Assembly (NCBI GenBank): GCA_009699765.1
Contig: WLNN01000054.1
Location: 1-8,285 of the forward strand
Length of the DNA stretch: 8,285 nt
Origin: Actinomycetota bacterium
GTDB lineage: Bacteria; Actinomycetota; Actinomycetes; Nanopelagicales; Nanopelagicaceae
Direction: 5' to 3'
In this document: piece by piece, positions 5,962 through 8,285 of the stretch
Layout: each line of letters starts with the position of its first letter
How positions within the stretch are numbered: position 1 is the first letter of the stretch
Position numbers and translations under genes: made by a program
The notes under the pieces: model-generated
Told to the model about the DNA's origin: nothing
Seen by the model: only the letters and a program-made list of their open reading frames with translations
Database searches by the model: none

Positions 5962-6727
5962 CTTCTGCAACTCCTAGGTAGGCATCGATTACACGTTGAT
6001 TGCTCTGAATCTCTTCTGGCTTTCCTTCTGCGATTTTCTGCCCGAAATCAAGAACTGAGATTCGATCCGAAATCTTCATCACAAGACTCATATCATGTTC
6101 GATAAGGAGAACTGCGAATCCGCGATCCTTAATCTTTCGAATTAGGTTACCTAGTTCGACTTTCTCTTGTGGGTTAAATCCCGCTGCTGGTTCATCGAGA
6201 AGCAGAACCTTTGGATTGAGAGCGAGTGCTCGTGCTATCTCAAGGCGGCGTTGATCTCCATAAGGAAGATTCTTTGCCATCTGATGTGCGCGATGATCGA
6301 GACCGATAAAGGTCAAGAGCTCCATCGCGGTCTCCATGCTCTTCTTCTCATCACGTCGACTACGAGGAACTCCAAAGAGTGATCCGATGAGTCCAGATTG
6401 ATTGAGTGAGTCTGCAGCTGTTGCAACATTTTCTAACGCTGTCATATCTCCGAAGAGACGAATATTCTGAAAGGTACGACCAAGACCAGCTCGTGCAATC
6501 TTGTATGGGCGTAGACCTAGAACTGACTTACCATCAACGAGAACATCACCTGATGCAGGTGTGTAATAACCAGTTACGATATTAAAGACAGTTGTCTTAC
6601 CAGCACCATTCGGTCCGATAAGAGCGGCAATCTCGCCTTCATTAACATGGAGATTTACCTCATTGAGAGCGGTAACGCCACCAAACTTGACGACAAGATT
6701 ATTTATTTCGAGAAGTTTCTTTGTCAT
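5951..6727 (-). CDS. livG: Branched-chain amino acid ABC transporter ATP-binding protein LivG
   Basis: This 258-residue ATPase pairs with LivF beneath the LivHM permease. Motifs in order are Walker A GPNGAGKTT (38-46), Q-loop GRTFQNIRLF (83-92), the LivG-type signature LPYGDQRRLEIARAL (154-168) in place of LSGGQ, Walker B VLLLDEPAAGFNP (174-186), and the switch His211 in LLIEHDMSLVM. All are canonical for the family. ATG 6727 overlaps the livM stop in a 4-base ATGA arrangement. GGAGAG at 6741-6736 lies eight bases upstream, so initiation is both coupled and supported by its own Shine-Dalgarno. The 3' end overlaps livF by 11 bases and contains the livF Shine-Dalgarno. Among HAAT transporters, sequence alone cannot tell leucine/isoleucine/valine from other amino acids, urea or short amides, since the binding protein sets specificity and is not in the window. 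Confidence 0.95.
   Translation of the reverse strand: MTKKLLEINNLVVKFGGVTALNEVNLHVNEGEIAALIGPNGAGKTTVFNIVTGYYTPASGDVLVDGKSVLGLRPYKIARAGLGRTFQNIRLFGDMTALENVATAADSLNQSGLIGSLFGVPRSRRDEKKSMETAMELLTFIGLDHRAHQMAKNLPYGDQRRLEIARALALNPKVLLLDEPAAGFNPQEKVELGNLIRKIKDRGFAVLLIEHDMSLVMKISDRISVLDFGQKIAEGKPEEIQSNQRVIDAYLGVAEDAS
5971..5975 (-). promoter_or_regulatory. Shine-Dalgarno of livF inside livG
   Basis: The minus strand reads AGGAG here, within the livG codons for Leu-Gly-Val near its C-terminus. It is nine bases before ATG 5961 and touches the alternative TTG at 5970, so it decides the livF start in favour of the ATG. Confidence 0.7.
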
Positions 6728-7743
6728 GATGTCTTCTCTCCAATCTTTTCACGCTTCTTGCGAGGCATTAATCCATTAGGGCGAATATTCATCATCACTA
6801 CCATCAGCAGTCCAAAGAAGATGATTCGGTAATCACTTAGGAATCGCAGCTTCTCGGGGATATATCCCAAGAGGACTGCGCCGAGGATAACTCCCCAGAT
6901 ATTTCCCATTCCGCCAAAGACAACGCAGGCAAGAATCATGATTGAGAGATTGAGGGTAAAGAGTTCGGGTTGGATTGAGCGAATCTGAGATGCATAAATT
7001 GCACCAGCAATTCCACCCACAGCGCCGCCGATAATAAATGCCCACAACTTATATTTCAAAGTTGCTACACCCATAAATTCGGCGACATCTTCATCTTCGC
7101 GAATAGCTTCCCAAGCGCGACCTGGCTTGCGGTGAGTAAGTCGAAGAACTCCCCAGATAACTAAACACAAAATTGTAAGTGTTAGCCAGTAATATGGACG
7201 TGGATCCATTACTGTAAATTCAAAACCGAAGATAGAAGTTGGACCAGGGATTCCAGTAATACCCGCAGCTCCTCCAATTGCAGATGTATTGACCGCGATA
7301 ATGCGAACAATTTCACCAAAGCCGAGGGTAATAATCGCTAGGTAATCACCACGCAGACGTAAAGCTGGTAGTCCGAGGATGACTCCGGCGAGCATCGCAA
7401 AGCCCATTGCAAATGGGAGGATCTCCCAGAAGTTGAGTGAGGTATGAGCGCTCATCACGGCGTGTGTATAAGCACCAATCGCGAAGAAAGCTACATATCC
7501 AAGATCGAGGATTCCCGACTTTCCAACAACAACGTTTAGACCCACTGCCATCAAGCTAAACATAATTAGTGGATAGAAAAGCACCGACTTAAATGATGTC
7601 TCAGGAGTATCAATTACTGGGTTGTTGAGCAGAGGAAGTGCATAGAAAAACCCAATTACGACGATTCGAAAAATTGTGCGCTGAGCAGGATTTGATTTAT
7701 CCCACCAATCTCCAAAACGATCACGAGCATTAAATTTAGCCAT
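6724..7743 (-). CDS. livM: Branched-chain amino acid ABC transporter permease LivM
   Basis: This 339-residue membrane permease partners LivH to form the translocation path. After a hydrophilic N-terminus (about 1-22, DRFGDWWDKSNPAQR), hydrophobic helices follow from about residue 23. Family hallmarks are GLNVVVGKSGILDLGYVAFF (68-87), LRLRGDYLAIITLGFGEIVR (128-147), and the ATPase-contact loop GRAWEAIREDEDVAEFMGV (208-226). The stretch CVVFGGMGNIWGVILGAVLL (273-292) is also typical. The tail after about 321 is basic and cytoplasmic (RPNGLMPRKKREK). ATG 7743 starts two bases after the livH stop; only a weak purine-rich GAGAG precedes it, so coupling from livH probably drives its translation. 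The stop overlaps the livG ATG. No frameshift or missing segment is apparent. Confidence 0.95.
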   Translation of the reverse strand: MAKFNARDRFGDWWDKSNPAQRTIFRIVVIGFFYALPLLNNPVIDTPETSFKSVLFYPLIMFSLMAVGLNVVVGKSGILDLGYVAFFAIGAYTHAVMSAHTSLNFWEILPFAMGFAMLAGVILGLPALRLRGDYLAIITLGFGEIVRIIAVNTSAIGGAAGITGIPGPTSIFGFEFTVMDPRPYYWLTLTILCLVIWGVLRLTHRKPGRAWEAIREDEDVAEFMGVATLKYKLWAFIIGGAVGGIAGAIYASQIRSIQPELFTLNLSIMILACVVFGGMGNIWGVILGAVLLGYIPEKLRFLSDYRIIFFGLLMVVMMNIRPNGLMPRKKREKIGEKTS

Positions 7744-7745
7744 AA

Positions 7746-8285
7746 CTACACTCTCGCTTTCTGTAGCGCTTCACCGAAGAGGCCAGTTGGCTTAACTAGC
7801 AAAACGAATACCAAAATCACGAATGTGACAACATCTTTCCAGTTGTATCCAAGAACTGCAGATGTATATTGCTGGAAAAGACCAAGCGCAAATGAGCCAT
7901 AGAGAGCGCCCTTCACATTTCCGATTCCGCCAAGGACTGCAGCAGTGAATGCTGAAATACCGATTAGGAATCCAACATTTGCCTTGGTAGTTTCATAGAA
8001 GACCATATAGAAGGCTGAGCCTAAGCCCGCTAGAACGCCACCGAGCAAGAATGTGTAGGAAATGATGCGATTGACATTGACGCCCATCAAGATTGAAGTT
8101 CGCTCATCCTGTGATACCGCACGGATACCGAGGCCAAGTTTGGTGTGGTTGATGACTCGGTTAAGAATGAAGAAGATGCCTGCTGCGCCAATCATCACCA
8201 AAATACGATCGGCTGTGATGTAAGCATCACTTGATGTGACAAGTGGGTGGTTGAACCACTTCACTACTGAATGACCTTTGGGGCC
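7746..8285 (-). CDS. livH: Branched-chain amino acid ABC transporter permease LivH, C-terminal 179 residues (5' end off the window)
   Basis: This is the first permease of the liv importer, truncated by the right window edge. The frame is open from 8285 (Gly-Pro-Lys-Gly-His-Ser...) to the TAG at 7748-7746, so the GTG at 8264 is an internal valine and not a start. The visible part has a helix at DRILVMIGAAGIFFILNRVI and the ATPase-contact loop TKLGLGIRAVSQDERTSILM. Then come helices through SYTFLLGGVLAGLGSAFYMV and the LivH-type GISAFTAAVLGGIGNVKGAL with LFQQYTS. It ends in a hydrophobic helix and LVKPTGLFG. LivH proteins are usually about 290-310 residues, so roughly 110-130 N-terminal residues lie outside. 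The operon promoter and the substrate-binding protein gene (livK), normally upstream of livH, would lie beyond the right edge. Confidence 0.94.
   Translation of the reverse strand, partial: GPKGHSVVKWFNHPLVTSSDAYITADRILVMIGAAGIFFILNRVINHTKLGLGIRAVSQDERTSILMGVNVNRIISYTFLLGGVLAGLGSAFYMVFYETTKANVGFLIGISAFTAAVLGGIGNVKGALYGSFALGLFQQYTSAVLGYNWKDVVTFVILVFVLLVKPTGLFGEALQKARV

Noticed and set aside
8262..8264. GTG at 8264 as the start of livH
   Set aside because: The frame stays open to the window edge and the remaining protein would lack the first third of a LivH permease; this is an edge truncation.

Overview
This window looks like chromosomal core DNA from a small-genome, AT-leaning actinobacterium. 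The S1 N-terminus, the Tyr-type polymerase I with a degenerate proofreading domain, and the rpsA/polA/thioesterase/branched-chain amino acid transporter grouping all recall what I remember of Mycobacterium and Streptomyces. However, third codon positions are far less GC-rich than in those genera. A freshwater planktonic lineage such as the Nanopelagicales (acI) would fit. That placement is inference from recalled homologues and codon flavour, with no search run.

Layout, left to right. Bases 1-783 (minus strand) hold the first 261 codons of rpsA (ribosomal protein S1), with a TTG start and the 3' end off the left edge. Bases 784-928 are a divergent intergenic region with a perfect 10-bp inverted repeat and candidate promoters for both flanking genes. 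Bases 929-2152 (plus) encode an MFS-type transporter of unknown substrate. It converges on polA (2165-4783, minus), which encodes DNA polymerase I. A 37-bp gap separates polA from a divergent hotdog-fold acyl-CoA thioesterase resembling YdiI/MenI (4821-5231, plus). The thioesterase converges on a compact minus-strand operon read from the right: livH (5' end missing), livM, livG and livF. These encode two permeases and two ATPases of a branched-chain amino acid (HAAT-family) ABC importer.

The genes form three functional groups: translation and replication/repair housekeeping (rpsA, polA), an amino acid uptake operon with tightly coupled cistrons, and two plus-strand singletons (MFS, thioesterase). 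The singletons have no visible Shine-Dalgarno and a -10-like hexamer 8-9 bases before their ATG, suggesting leaderless mRNAs. The genome is very compact: convergent gaps are 12 and 13 bp, and liv cistrons overlap or lie 2 bp apart. There is no gene-free stretch over 300 bases, and I see no tRNA, rRNA, CRISPR array, insertion sequence or phage gene.

I did not find a previously undescribed system. The items most worth checking are the inverted repeat in the rpsA/MFS region, a probable liv-operon terminator buried antisense in the thioesterase gene, and the leaderless-type starts.
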